From the NCBI GenBank assembly GCA_010909165.1, contig MU008157.1, forward strand, positions 248,001 through 312,000: 64,000 nt of DNA, read 5' to 3'. A program made the position numbers and the translations under genes. Positions 10,665 to 20,973 of this stretch are shown here, one piece after another (within the stretch, counting starts at the first letter, position 1; every line of letters starts with the position of its first letter). The notes beneath the pieces are model-generated. The model saw only the letters and a program-made list of their open reading frames with translations, was not told the origin of the DNA and made no database searches. This stretch comes from Anthoceros angustus. Lineage: Eukaryota > Streptophyta > Anthocerotopsida > Anthocerotales > Anthocerotaceae.

Positions 10665-11870
10665 TTAAAAGGGTTCGGAAACATCCGGAACATGCAGGTG
10701 TTCTCGTAGTAGCAAAACTAGCAAAACTAAACACCTACACCCGCTAACTGCATAGGGAGAATTTGCTAATCGCTCACTGTTTCTATCGTGAGGGCTTGTA
10801 TGAGTCCACCATTGCATCCACCGAATCGAATCTCTACAGTGCCAAATTCGCATGCGCCCATCTCCTGTAAGGCCAAAGCTATCATTCGCACCTAAAGCCT
10901 GGTCTTCATTGATATCATTTTGGGTGTCGCTTGTCGGGTCGATCGCCATACAAAGATCCAAAGTCCGTGTCCATCCTCCATAAGTTCGCCGGTTGTCGCT
11001 TTCAACCTCTTCGCACTCAATGCCACGACTTGGGCTTTCGCGCCTTTCTCACTAATACATACCTCTTTGCCAATCGAGATGGTCCTCGTGCGGCTCAAAA
11101 GTCAGCTCCCCTCAGACGGGCAAGACATCAACACCTGTATGCACAATGTAACTGCGCATCTCAAGTCCGCCTATTGCAATACGCCCGCCACAGAACGCAG
11201 CTAGTGTCGTAGTCCCACCGCTCGAGCATGCATCAATAACCCGCCTCCCTCCTTGGAGAATGTCCTCACGAGTTTCATCATAAGACCCAATGGTCTCGGT
11301 ATGGGCACACTACCAACTTGTCATGAGACAGTAAACTGTTTCTGACACGAGGGTGTCCAATAATGATCTTCCATTGTTGAAGGTCCCGTGCATCACATTT
11401 GGCATCATGGCTCGCCCTTCGAACATCCATCTTTCACACCCCATCCAACTGTAACGTATTCCATGCCTCAAATCCTCCTCTGCTGTTCATGTTAGTCTTA
11501 TCCCAAATGAATGACACCAAGCCGCCTTTGGCACACCACTTCGCATAGCCTCCCTTACCGTATGGGCTTCTTCAACACCATGCATGACGATAATTCGAAG
11601 TCGTCATTTTCCGCTTTCTCCGAAACTTTGAACACAAAGACCCATCATGGATAAATCCATTCGTTTGTCCATTGGCCCGATGTCAAATCCACGGGAACAT
11701 CCATGACAAGAAGGGTGTATTTCCTTCCCTCAAAACCCACGCATGTCCGTAACGCTGCGGGCTTCCACTGCATCGACCGCTTCACCGACGGAACATTGAA
11801 TACATGGAGTCCTTCTTCCAAGTCCTTGTCCGCCAAAGCCCGCTGCTCATTCTCTAAGCCCTTCCAATTA
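10665..11870 (-). pseudogene. Unrecognised minus-strand coding remnants
   Basis: Minus-strand pieces at 11645-11836 (ADKDLEEGLHVFNVPSVKRS and FEGRKYTLLVMDVPVD), 10892-11098 and 10665-10961 have protein-like composition but are broken by frame changes. No family is recognised. They lie in the same orientation as the repeated coding blocks at 12.2-14.4 kb and may be further exons of the same gene. Confidence 0.3.
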
Positions 11871-11974
11871 TTGATCTCGAAAATAAAATGCCGGAAGTCG
11901 CCGCAGCTTTGTCAAGACCTCCACGCCCTTATGCCAAAAAACAACTGTTAGAATGCGGCCGCTCAAGCACCTCA

Positions 11975-12215
11975 CAACTACAGCGCTGGAAGGGCGCGCC
12001 GGCGGCGCCAGCCCATGATCATCGGGGCGCCGGCCGGCGCCGCCAGCCCACCGTGATAGTGAGGGCGCCGGCCGGCGCCACCATCGCCTCCGCAGGGAGA
12101 CCAGGGGCGCGCCGGCCGGCGCCCCACCCATCGCAGCGGAGACCAGAGGGGCGCCGCCGGCCGGCGCCGCCGGCGCCGCCGGCCGGGCGCGCCGGCGGCG
12201 CCGCCCGTGAGAATT
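11975..12215. repeat. Cluster of GGCGCCGGCCGGCGCC palindromes
   Basis: The 16-base palindrome GGCGCCGGCCGGCGCC, with close variants (GGCGCGCCGGCCGGCGCC, GGCGCCGCCGGCCGGCGCC), occurs at least five times in about 240 bases. Single copies occur at about 10580, 13266, 14402, 14456, 14535, 17693, 19870, 20152 and 20268, but I saw none in the other parts of the window. In minus-strand reading the block follows a sequence AAAG|GTAAGCC at about 12240 that looks like a 5' splice donor, so it probably lies in an intron. Confidence 0.75.
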
Positions 12216-13275
12216 GAAATGGAAAGAAGGTCCGGGAAAATGGCTTACCTTTCCGCAAATGCCGCTTTGAATCGCGAAAAGCATTTCATCGCTTGAGTCC
12301 GGGGATACTCTGCCGAACCTCTTCAAAAGAAGAGCAACCAAGGTGTTTTGCCATCGCCACTTGAATAATATGGAATTTTCTTCCAAGAGATATATCGTCA
12401 TCCATTCCTTTCAGTCAATGAGACTCGCCAACACTTTCTCCAGAAGGTGATAAGTATCCGCCACACTCACTGAATCCCTTGAAATGATTTCCAAGGCTTT
12501 GCAAGCATATCCTTCAAATGTTCTATTTTGTTGGCCTCCTCGGCCACTTTCTCTTCCGCTTCACCTTGCTCTTCTTGCTTGTCCCTACTATCACATGCTT
12601 CTTTCCTGCTCGCAACATCATCCCCTTCCCACTTGGTAAAAATCTTGTCTACATTTTCCCATACCCCGCCCATCTTGTTTCTTGGTTGAGACCATGCATA
12701 TGAGCCTCCACATATTGAAACCGCTTTTGCGGAGAGATGTCTCGCAAGATGCTTCATTGCCGCATAAGTGTGGTTTCCAAGGACTCCCATGACATATTTT
12801 TGGCCCCGAATCGCCACTAGTTTTTCCATGTCATCACACTGCAGGATCAATCATACATAATAAAGGCAAAACGCCCTCTTCAATCCTCCCTTTCGATATA
12901 ACACGCGCCAAATAATTGGCCCATGCTTCATCCACCCTCAGACCGGCATCAGCGAAGGTTATGCCGGTCAAGGTTCTCCAATTTCACCAGCACTTTTCCA
13001 ATACTACCTTCTTCGATATGTCGCTTCTCCGACCCGTGTCAAGGGTCTTCATCCCGGATAGCTTCCGCAATCCTCTCGGTCTGTTGTCACATGAACAGTG
13101 GGAATGTCACCCACATTTTCCACCCTCTGCAGCTTTGTTGCCTTTCCTCTTTGCTTTTGCCTTAGGATGGTCCTCTCCGCATTCCTCTGCCCGATCTCCT
13201 TCAAAAAGATCCCGCCTTCCTTCCCTTAGGCCCTACCGCCTCTCGCAGCCCTATGTTGTGTCATGAGGGGCGCCG
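12216..13275. repeat. 1.13-kb direct repeat, unit A
   Basis: Unit A runs from AATTGAAATGGAAAGAAGGTC to GTGTCATGAGGGGCGCCG and is repeated at 13341-14405, offset about 1130. The left third (12216-12590) differs from unit B by scattered indels. From about 12590 to 13221 the two units agree at every position I compared. Confidence 0.85.
12467..12850 (-). CDS. Unrecognised coding exon, unit A
   Basis: A 127-residue minus-strand frame begins MILQCDDMEKLVAIRGQKYV and contains GVWENVDKIFTKWEGDD, then a highly charged segment (KEACDSRDKQEEQGEAEEKV) that could form a coiled coil. The sequence continues downstream in another frame towards a likely splice donor near 12240. I do not recognise the family. 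The near-identical exon in unit B (13375-13980) has a longer frame of 201 residues, because unit A and unit B differ by indels at the exon end. Probably part of a transposable-element gene, given its duplication and setting. Confidence 0.4.
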   Translation of the reverse strand: MILQCDDMEKLVAIRGQKYVMGVLGNHTYAAMKHLARHLSAKAVSICGGSYAWSQPRNKMGGVWENVDKIFTKWEGDDVASRKEACDSRDKQEEQGEAEEKVAEEANKIEHLKDMLAKPWKSFQGIQ

Positions 13276-13340
13276 CCGGCGCCCCTGCTCAGTGAGACCA
13301 GGGGCGCGGCAGCGGGCGACATGGGGGCCGGCGCCCCTGG

Positions 13341-14405
13341 AATTGAACATGGAAAGAAGGTCCGGGAAAATGGCTTACCTTTCCAAATGCCGTTTGGAAT
13401 CGCGACATTTCATCGATTGAGTCTTTGGGGATACTCTGCCGAACCTCTTCAAAAAGAGCAACCAAGGTGTTTTGCCATCGCCACTTGAATAATATGAAAT
13501 TTCTTCCAAGAGATATATCGTCATCCATTCCTTTCGTGTCAATGAGACACCAACACTTTCTCTAGCGGTGATAAGTATGTCTACACTCCCCATTGGAATC
13601 CCTTGAAATGATTTCCAAGGCTTTGCAAGCATATCCTTTTGGGCTTCACATAAACATCTATTTTGTTGGCCTCCTCGGCCACTTTCCGCTTCACCTTGCT
13701 CTTCTTGCTTGTCCCTGCTATCACATGCTTCTTTCCTGCTCGCAACATCATCCCCTTCCCACTTGGTAAAAATCTTGTCTACATTTTCCCATACCCCGCC
13801 CATCTTGTTTCTTGGTTGAGACCATGCATATGAGCCTCCACATATTGAAACCGCTTTTGCGGAGAGATGTCTCGCAAGATGCTTCATTGCCGCATAAGTG
13901 TGGTTTCCAAGGACTCCCATGACATATTTTTGGCCCCGAATCGCCACTAGTTTTTCCATGTCATCACACTGCAGGATCAATCATACATAATAAAGGCAAA
14001 ACGCCCTCTTCAATCCTCCCTTTCGATATAACACGCGCCAAATAATTGGCCCATGCTTCATCCACCCTCAGACCGGCATCAGCGAAGGTTATGCCGGTCA
14101 AGGTTCTCCAATTTCACCAGCACTTTTCCAATACTACCTTCTTCGATATGTCGCTTCTCCGACCCGTGTCAAGGGTCTTCATCCCGGATAGCTTCCGCAA
14201 TCCTCTCGGTCTGTTGTCACATGAACAGTGGGAATGTCACCCACATTTTCCACCCTCTGCAGCTTTGTTGCCTTTCCTCTTTGCTTTTGCCTTAGGATGG
14301 TCCTCTCCGCATTCCTCTGCCCGATCTCCTTCAAAAAGATCCCGCCTTCCTTTCCCTTAGGCCCTTCCGCCTCTCGCAGCCCTATGTTGTGTCATGAGGG
14401 GCGCT
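13341..14405. repeat. 1.13-kb direct repeat, unit B
   Basis: Second copy of 12216-13275. The core 13720-14351 shows no difference from unit A in my reading. Just after it come one inserted T and one substitution (CTTCCTTTCCC and GGCCCTTCCGCC), and then both units end at a GGCGCC palindrome. A short GC-rich palindromic spacer (13266-13340) separates the units. Confidence 0.85.
13375..13980 (-). CDS. Unrecognised coding exon, unit B
   Basis: A 201-residue minus-strand frame with the same first 90 or so residues as the unit A exon (MILQCDDMEKLVAIRGQKYV, KMGGVWENVDKIFTKWEGDD). It then runs through KDMLAKPWKSFQGIPMGSVD to a C-terminal part that resembles no family I know. The next plus-coordinate piece ends at AAAG|GTAAGCC, a plausible 5' splice donor, so this looks like one exon of a larger minus-strand gene. 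The duplication means two tandem copies of the exon now exist. Confidence 0.4.
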   Translation of the reverse strand: MILQCDDMEKLVAIRGQKYVMGVLGNHTYAAMKHLARHLSAKAVSICGGSYAWSQPRNKMGGVWENVDKIFTKWEGDDVASRKEACDSRDKQEEQGEAESGRGGQQNRCLCEAQKDMLAKPWKSFQGIPMGSVDILITARESVGVSLTRKEWMTIYLLEEISYYSSGDGKTPWLLFLKRFGRVSPKTQSMKCRDSKRHLER

Positions 14406-14600
14406 GCCGGCGCCCTCCCTCCTCATGCGCTGGAGCCTCGAGGCCGCCTCGGAGGGCGCCGCCGGCCGGCGCCCGGTTCCTCTCCAACTTCCAAGACCTT
14501 CGACGCCACCGGCCTCGACCGCTGCTGATGAGGCGCGCCGGCCGGCGCCTCCCACCTCCACCTCAGTCGCAACCCCGGGGTTTCATAAGGCATGAAACCC
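14400..14600. repeat. GC palindromes closing unit B
   Basis: Three GGCGCC/GGCCGGCGCC palindromes (about 14402, 14456 and 14535) lie in 150 bases. They are followed by CCCCGGGGTTTCATAAGGCATGAAACCCCG, an interrupted inverted repeat (GGGGTTTCAT...ATGAAACCCC) at about 14575-14600. No coding sequence is supported in this stretch. Confidence 0.6.
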
Positions 14601-14812
14601 CGCATCCTCGCCGCCCCGCGTCCGAATTTCTTCATCCGAGTCCAGATATCGTATCATTGGGTCTTCATCCTCGGCCAAACTCGTGCCCTCCTCGTTCTCG
14701 CCCTTCTTCCTTCCTCATCACGCACCTCGGCTCTTGCGCCATGGCCATGACCCTCCTGTTGAACGATCGCTTGTGATTTCCGCACACAACGTCCTGATGA
14801 ATGCATTCCCCA

Positions 14813-15458
14813 TCACAGAGCCCTGCACAATGAACAATGCTCACTGTTAGAGGCAACAGACAGGCAGAAAGCATAAACAGTGGAAAGCGGAAATTGGATA
14901 AGGTTTGCGAATACCGATTGCTCCCGCCTACATTCCCGAAACAGCTGCAAAAGCCTGGCAGGTTCGCATTTCTTGATCACAAGATTGTTGAACCTGATCT
15001 CGAACGCTCTGTACAGCTCGGGACCCTGTGGCACCGCATCAAATTCTTGGGGCCTTGTAATGCACAGCAACTGTGCTACAGGATCCCCATTGGACATGTC
15101 CAATGTTGCCCACTACCACCCCTTGCCGTTGATTTGGCAAAGGCATCCTTGTAACCCATAATCCACTGCTTGTACAACGGAGTCCAAAACATGCTCTCGT
15201 CTTCTGGTTCCGGATCCTGAACAACCATCCAATCCTTGTCCAAGACCTTCACCGATCCATTGCTCCAAGGCCGAATGTAAACTGCTCCTCGGTCGTATGG
15301 CGAAGGAATAGGAGCCACCCTCTTCCCACCCTTCTCCCCTTCTCCATGGCCTCGATTTTGTTGTGGAAGCCTTCACAGCCAGCTTCCGGACTTGAGTGCC
15401 CCGCTGGAAGCGCTGCACCCGTCGCTAGCATGTCCTCCCAGACAAAGGTCTTCCTCAA
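14813..15458 (-). pseudogene. Unrecognised minus-strand coding block
   Basis: Overlapping minus-strand frames (15249-15458, 15076-15318, 14813-15103) read as one interrupted protein. Pieces include VKVLDKDWMVVQDPEPEDES, MFWTPLYKQWIMGYKDAFAK and PELYRAFEIRFNNLVIKKCE. The tryptophan-rich composition is protein-like, but no family is recognised. It lies upstream (in minus orientation) of the duplicated exons and may be the 5' part of the same gene. Confidence 0.35.
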
Positions 15459-16900
15459 ATCGCAAGATGCGCCTCGCCACTTTTGCCACGCTTTTCCTCA
15501 GACAGTTCGGGATCCGGATTCGGCCGTCGATCCTTCTTGCTCGCTTCCCATCGCCATCACCTTCAATTCAGCACAAACCAATTCAGATGGGCCTTCCTTG
15601 TCTGCAAATCAGCGACCGCAATTCCACAACAACCGCGTCAATTGATGCACAAGCAAACTGAAAGTGAGAAAACCCCGAAACCGAGCCTCCTCGCCCAATT
15701 TCACCGCGTTCGTGCTGCAATCAAGGGGTTAGAGATGGCGCTTCGCACTCATGTCTCCGCCTCGAGACGACCCCGCCACCGCTCCCTCACAAAGTAATTG
15801 CTCGCCGCTTGTGAGACCGGTTGCGCCACTCCGGTTTTGTATGCCTCAAACTTGCTTTTTAAGCGCCCGCCGTAACTCGCTCACCTCCATGCTAATCGCT
15901 TAATTTAGGGTTTCCTGGTTACTCCAACTAGCCGATGGTTCGAACCCCGGTGGGCACATTATTAACGCCGCCATCTTGTAAATACAGCTTAACGTGTACC
16001 GCTTTTTCCCATTGCTGTTGGGTTTATTTTAATTACCAAACATAATGACTTTCCCGTTACTTGCCTCCACTGCAAGCATTAGGAACTTAACGACGTTTTC
16101 TTTAAGAATGGTTTTATATGGTTGGTGACTGTTAACCATCAAACGGCCTCCCAGGAAGGCTTAGACATTCCAGCGTATCTAATGTTCGAATGAACCTTGC
16201 CTTCTTTCATTTCCTCCACTATCGTCCAACCTCGGAAGACGCCCAACAAAATGCTTCGCGCCACTCATCGCAGAGGACGACAATGTCGATCGCTTACAAT
16301 CGAACGCCGTGGATGATGCGAGGTTCAGACATGTCCTCATTCCCCTGTTTGATTGTGCAGGTTTACTTTGCGGATGGTGAGGGTCAATCCCAATATGAAA
16401 GACAACTTCCCGAAAAGCAACGGACGAGGAGAAGAGCGGACCTGAATGCCCCACCGAAGCGTCCGCATGCTCAGCCACAAGACATCACCAGCTCTCCACG
16501 CGCCACTACGGGTCATGAAGGTGTGCTTAATCACCTGGATTCTAATGGAGGTTGACTTTGTGAATTTTATCCTCTACTGACTGTCGAAGTCTTTGCCATA
16601 CCAGCGGCTCCGGTTACTGGAGGTGGCCGACATCGCCGGCTCTCGGCCTCCCCTACCATTCCGAGGTGCCTGCCGCGGACACCAAGAAATCTTAACCGGT
16701 ATGCCGCTCTGGAGGGATCCCCATGCAAACAACGGTGTGAGCAAGCAACGACCGCTAGAAACCAAGGCACTCCCAAGGTGGGCTCGAATGCGTGGAGGCG
16801 ATTGTTCACTGCGGTGGAGTCCGCCACGCACCATCAAACGAGCGAAGACCGGCAAACGAATGAGGAGGCGATTTCGAGATCGACATCCGCCATCTTATCA
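15459..16900. other. Unassigned stretch between opposed coding blocks
   Basis: No convincing gene. It lies between minus-strand coding blocks (up to 15.46 kb) and plus-strand blocks (from 16.9 kb), so it could hold a divergent promoter region. GGTTCGAACCC at 15937-15947 matches the RNA polymerase III B-box consensus, but no convincing A-box or tRNA fold was found. Confidence 0.3.
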
Positions 16901-16924
16901 CCCCAAACCATGAGTGAGACTTTG

Positions 16925-17560
16925 GTGTCTGAAACTACGAGTGTCCGGTGCAAGAGGCGAGGGGAGTCTCAATGAGGAAATGTGAAGTCGAAAGCATCAA
17001 CATTGATTTCGGAAGGCATGTTGCAATCGATGTGTCTCCACAGATTGACAAAAGAAAGGTTTCGTGAACAACGATATCGCTATTTACGGATGGGGAGGCG
17101 GAGCAGAAACATTTTGGAATCCACGCAGCGAGTGATCCGGGTAACGCAAAGTTGTTACTCATCTTGGGGCCGGATCCTTTCGGATGCTGCGCTTGAAGAG
17201 TGTATTGCCTCACGCAGTATGAAGAGTTGAAGAGTAGAGTCATCTTGAATGCACCGTGGGATGCTATGAGGCCGAATCCAAAACATGCCTCACCATGCAT
17301 TAAGTGCAATAGCCTGGATGGACAATGCTTTCCTCAACATGGTGAGAGACTTCCAAATATCGAGGTCTTCAACTACCCGACACATACACAAAACTAGAAA
17401 TTTGGAGTGAATATAGGCGGCATTGTGAACAAAGAGGTCATGCACGTGACTACGCCCGGTTCTTGAAGCTATGGAAAGGGCACTTCAATGTGGGTAAAGA
17501 TTCCAAAGTCTAATGATTCTCTACTTGCTCGCTACTGGATTGAAAACAACTATACGAAAT
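16925..17560 (+). pseudogene. Probable N-terminal part of the DUF7869-type gene
   Basis: Plus-strand frames here are protein-like but broken: CEVESINIDFGRHVAIDVSP at about 16983, then KLLLILGPDPFGC, YEELKSRVILNAPWDAMRPN and ASPCIKCNSLDGQCF. The last contains CIKC and a later Cys that could be part of a metal site. They lie upstream of and collinear with the strong ORF at 18143-18958. Exons separated by short introns are possible; I could not fix the splice sites. Assignment to the same gene is inference. Confidence 0.35.
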
Positions 17561-17689
17561 ACAATCTCAAAGGTTGATCAAGGTAAGTTACATTGTTTTC
17601 CTTATCCCTTGTTTTCCAAAGATCTGAGGGTGGTTGACCGTGGGCCAAACCCTCAATGGCGATGTTATATGTAGTATGTCAATGTGCCC

Positions 17690-18142
17690 CCGCTGGACAT
17701 GTCCCAGGTGGGCGCCGACGCCCACCATGTCTCACCATGGTCCATAGCATTATCTAAGGAGGTTCCCGGTCATGAGGGCGGCCGGCACCGCCTGCAACCC
17801 ATGCATGTGCCTATCACATTGCTTGGGCCCGCATGCAAGGCACCGCTATTACCATGTCGACCTTGAATGAGGTCGTCCACCGGCGCCCCAACCACATTAC
17901 AAGTATTCGCCTTGTAACCACCTTCCGGGCTTGGAAATGCTCGACAAATGTTCACCCATTATATCCTTTAAGGTCGAGGGGTGGAGGGGTGGAGGAAGGT
18001 GAAGTTGGCGGTGTCCATGACATACATTGGCACATCTCAGAGGGTGATGCTGGCAACGTTGATTGCTGGACATCATACTATGTTTTTTATCTTGTAAGTT
18101 GTCAACTTTAAAGGGACTCACATACTATGGTGTGAATATGTT
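17690..18142 (+). other. Likely intronic or exonic segment before the main ORF
   Basis: This stretch contains an inverted repeat GGTGGGCGCCGACGCCCACC at about 17706 and another GGCGCC site at 17882. Near the end, CTT|GTAAGTTG at about 18089 and TTATGTGCAG|AG at 18152 look like a 5' and a 3' splice site. The reading frames on the two sides do not join cleanly at exactly these sites, so the splice call is tentative. Confidence 0.35.
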
Positions 18143-18958
18143 ATGTGCAGAGAAATATCAAACAGCATTGGACGCCCACCACGAGCAAGCGAGCGTAAGA
18201 TGACAAAACACCGGAGCAAGAGTTATGTTGAACCACATAAGTATATGCTACTATGTATCGATGGCATGGACCAAGAAGAGAGAGCGCACATGTTGAGGTG
18301 GCCCAAAAACCTAGATGAGGAATGTCGCATTTCCGTTCACGTGGTCGGGTGCATGATCCACAACTACACCCACAAAGCCACGGCGTTTTTGCACTACGCC
18401 AACCTCCGGAATGATGCCAATTTGACTATCAGCGTGATTCAAGATGTCATCCTCAACTATGATGGTGTGCTGCCCAAAGTTTTGTATTTGCAACTTGACA
18501 ATACATGTCGGGAGAACAAGAATCAGCTATTGTTTGCATATCTGAACATGCTCGTTGATATGGGCACGTTCGAAAAAGTGAAGGTGGGATTCCTCTTGGT
18601 TGGTCACACCCATGATCAAATAGACCAGATGTTTTCCTGCTTTTCCAAAAGCCTTAAACACAAAGAAGCGCACACGCTACCCGTATTGGCAGACATTCTG
18701 CGGGAGGCATATACTCCCTCTCCAGAGGTGAAGGTTCTGGTGGAGGTTCCAGATTTCCGGACATATGTCTGGCCAATACGGGCAGGGGACAGGAGGCTGA
18801 AGTATGCAGCAGCGGTGAAGAAGTTGAATAATCATACCAGACAAAAATTACGCGAGGACAAACGACCGCCCCGGGTCACCATCGAGCAAGCAAGATTCAA
18901 CTTCACCGCTTTGGGAAACGGAGGCAGGTTTGGAGTTTTTAAATTTCGTTCCTTCTGA
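18143..18958 (+). CDS. DUF7869-type (RNase-H-like, DDE-transposase-like) protein
   Basis: A clean 271-residue frame, one of the few undamaged coding regions in the repetitive part. Motifs in order are MLLCIDGMDQEE (first Asp, about residue 36), LYLQLDNTCRENKN (second Asp, about 119), VKVGFLLVGHTHDQIDQMFS (about 150-170, with an invariant-looking GHTHxxID) and FRTYVWPI. These match the pattern I know as DUF7869, a family of unknown function found in plants, algae, fungi and animals. Its spaced acidic residues resemble an RNase-H-fold DDE transposase. The annotated ATG may lie inside an intron acceptor, so the true protein probably begins in upstream exons. Setting: between GGCGCC palindromes, interrupted on the right by a gypsy insertion. 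Transposase function is inference. Confidence 0.75.
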   Translation: MCREISNSIGRPPRASERKMTKHRSKSYVEPHKYMLLCIDGMDQEERAHMLRWPKNLDEECRISVHVVGCMIHNYTHKATAFLHYANLRNDANLTISVIQDVILNYDGVLPKVLYLQLDNTCRENKNQLLFAYLNMLVDMGTFEKVKVGFLLVGHTHDQIDQMFSCFSKSLKHKEAHTLPVLADILREAYTPSPEVKVLVEVPDFRTYVWPIRAGDRRLKYAAAVKKLNNHTRQKLREDKRPPRVTIEQARFNFTALGNGGRFGVFKFRSF

Positions 18959-19039
18959 GGCCATAACAATAGCGCCTTTGATGTCCTTACGTGCACGGGA
19001 TAAAAAAGGAACCGCAGGGCACTCACACCCACGGAAGGT

Positions 19040-19773
19040 GTGGCTCATTTGAAGGATGGGTTAGTTGGTTTGCGACCTTATGTAACAGCCGAAGAGTACA
19101 AGTGGTGGGAAGAATTCTGGGTTGACCAGACCGAGATTGCTGTTATTGTCGAAAACCACATCGGCCTTGTTCTGGACCGTCCTTGGAAATGGTTCTCCGT
19201 CTTTGAAGAGGAAGAGACAGCCCCCTTCATGTACTGATGAAGCTTTGCTAGGAAGAAGCATTGAGGAGCTTCCCCAGATATGTACCGGAGCATATCAAAA
19301 CATTGGAAGGCAGCGTGAAATGGCGCTTGAATGGCGATATTGCGTAAATCAAAAGGGAATGTTCCTCGCAGCCATGCACCAGACATACACAAGACCTTTC
19401 CGGATTGGGAAAGTAACGGACGTGAAGTTGGATGCACCACAACCTCACTTTCTTATCCACCGGTATCGGATGATCATACTGCTCAAGGTGTATGTAGAGG
19501 AATATATACTACGAGGAAGAGGTAACCAAGATGGAGCACCGGGAAAAAGGAATAAGGTATTTTATCCCAAAACATGAGGTCTATGTGAATGATACAATCA
19601 TCCTTTATTACGATTTTATTTTAAATGCACGGAAACATTTGTATGCGGTGGACAAAAAGGCGATCAGGGACAAATTGAGCGAATTATGGATTCATACCAC
19701 CACCAAAGTGTGGCAGGATAGCGATGACAATAATGGGACGCGCGATGACGTGAACTCGGGGAATAGCTATTGA
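19040..19773 (+). CDS. C-terminal exons of the DUF7869-type gene
   Basis: Three consecutive plus-strand pieces follow the main ORF. They are 19040-19237 (LKDGLVGLRPYVTAEEYKWW and EEFW), about 19230-19480 (RSIEELPQICTGAYQNIGRQ and HQTYTRPFRIGKV) and 19531-19773 (IRYFIPKHEVYVNDTIILYY and DFILNARKHLYAVDKKA, ending with an acidic tail and TGA). Between 18958 and 19040 the main frame stops and a new frame opens, by an intron or an indel. The order and composition fit the C-terminal part of the same protein. The exact joins are not resolved. Confidence 0.5.
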
Positions 19774-20973
19774 GTAGGACGACCTCAACCATTGTCATTA
19801 GGGTTGTATGGATGTGGCTCCCCACTTCATGTGTCCATTACGCCCATCCTTTCCAACTTAACCGCGATGGTGGCCGCCGGCGCCCCATTCCTCGTGTTTG
19901 TAAGTGCATAACTTTATCTAAATTGAAGAAGCGCAATAATGTTGCATACCACTTGTTTTAGGCTGAATATTGATGGACTGTGTCATGCGAATATGTTGCG
20001 TGTGATAAGCGGTTTAGGGTATTTGTCTGCAACACCACGGCATGCAACATGACCCCCCTACTGCAGGGACCTGTTCTATGCCATTCCAAAGGAAGTGGTG
20101 ACCATGCGGATAGCAAACATGTGGAATGTGCCCTTGTAGACAGTGGCGAGGGGGCGCCGCCCCCTCGCGCAACATTCCACGCCGTACCACATCCACCTGT
20201 TCAAATTCATTCTGAAGGAACTGGTGGCCAAGTGGATAGCAAACATGTTCCATGTGCCTATTGAGGAGGGCGCCAGCCGGCGCCCCTCCTGCCTCACCAC
20301 CGCTAAAATAGGCGAAGGATCACACATTAAACCAACGGGAAACAAAATTTTCTTCCCACAATATGTTGATGGTTTGAACGTCTGAAATTGCATAACCCTT
20401 CCATAGTGGCGTTGGATTCGATGTGATAACGGTATTGCTTGACCGGCAAATGTGGTGTGCATTGTGGGTCTTGTTTTGGCGAAACAAATGGTTAAGGGAA
20501 GAGGGTCACCCTTCGCATATATGAACCAACGGAAAACTCGTATGATCCAAGAGCCGGACTTTTTCGCTAGTTTCCACATAATAGCTGAACCCACGCCTTT
20601 TAGACCCATCACCAACCTCTTCATTATTCACAAAAACCCCATCGAGGATATTCCCCTTCAAAATTTATGGTGTTGGTAGCGTCGAGCAAGGTATGACGAG
20701 AGACAGATTCTAAACCAACAAAGGCAAAAAGGAGGCGCAAGGATGGGACCAAAGATGGAGGTGTGAGAGCCATGGCTACCGGTGGACAACATAGTCGCAC
20801 CTAAGCGTCCACCTGCATCTGGGTTAAGGAGGAGGAGGAGTCGTGAGGAATGGCCGGACATTTTCCAGTTGCTCGGACAACAGCTGGCGTCACCTAGTCC
20901 AGGACGCCTGGAAAATGTTGGCACCCAACAAGGAGGTCGATCCAAGAACCTCATGGAGGACCTGTGAGATGTA
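19774..20973. other. Right part of the DUF7869-containing block
   Basis: GGCGCC palindromes recur at about 19870, 20152 (CGAGGGGGCGCCGCCCCCTCG, a 21-bp near-perfect palindrome) and 20268 (AGGAGGGCGCC..GGCGCCCCTCCT). Frames at 20452-20679 (plus) are protein-like but unrecognised. A right terminus matching the left boundary near 10.4 kb was not found. The gypsy element starts at 20974, so the rest of this block may lie beyond 31.94 kb. Confidence 0.35.

Noticed and set aside
15931-15960. tRNA gene
   Set aside because: A T-loop-like word is present, but no acceptor, D-arm or anticodon arm can be folded around it.
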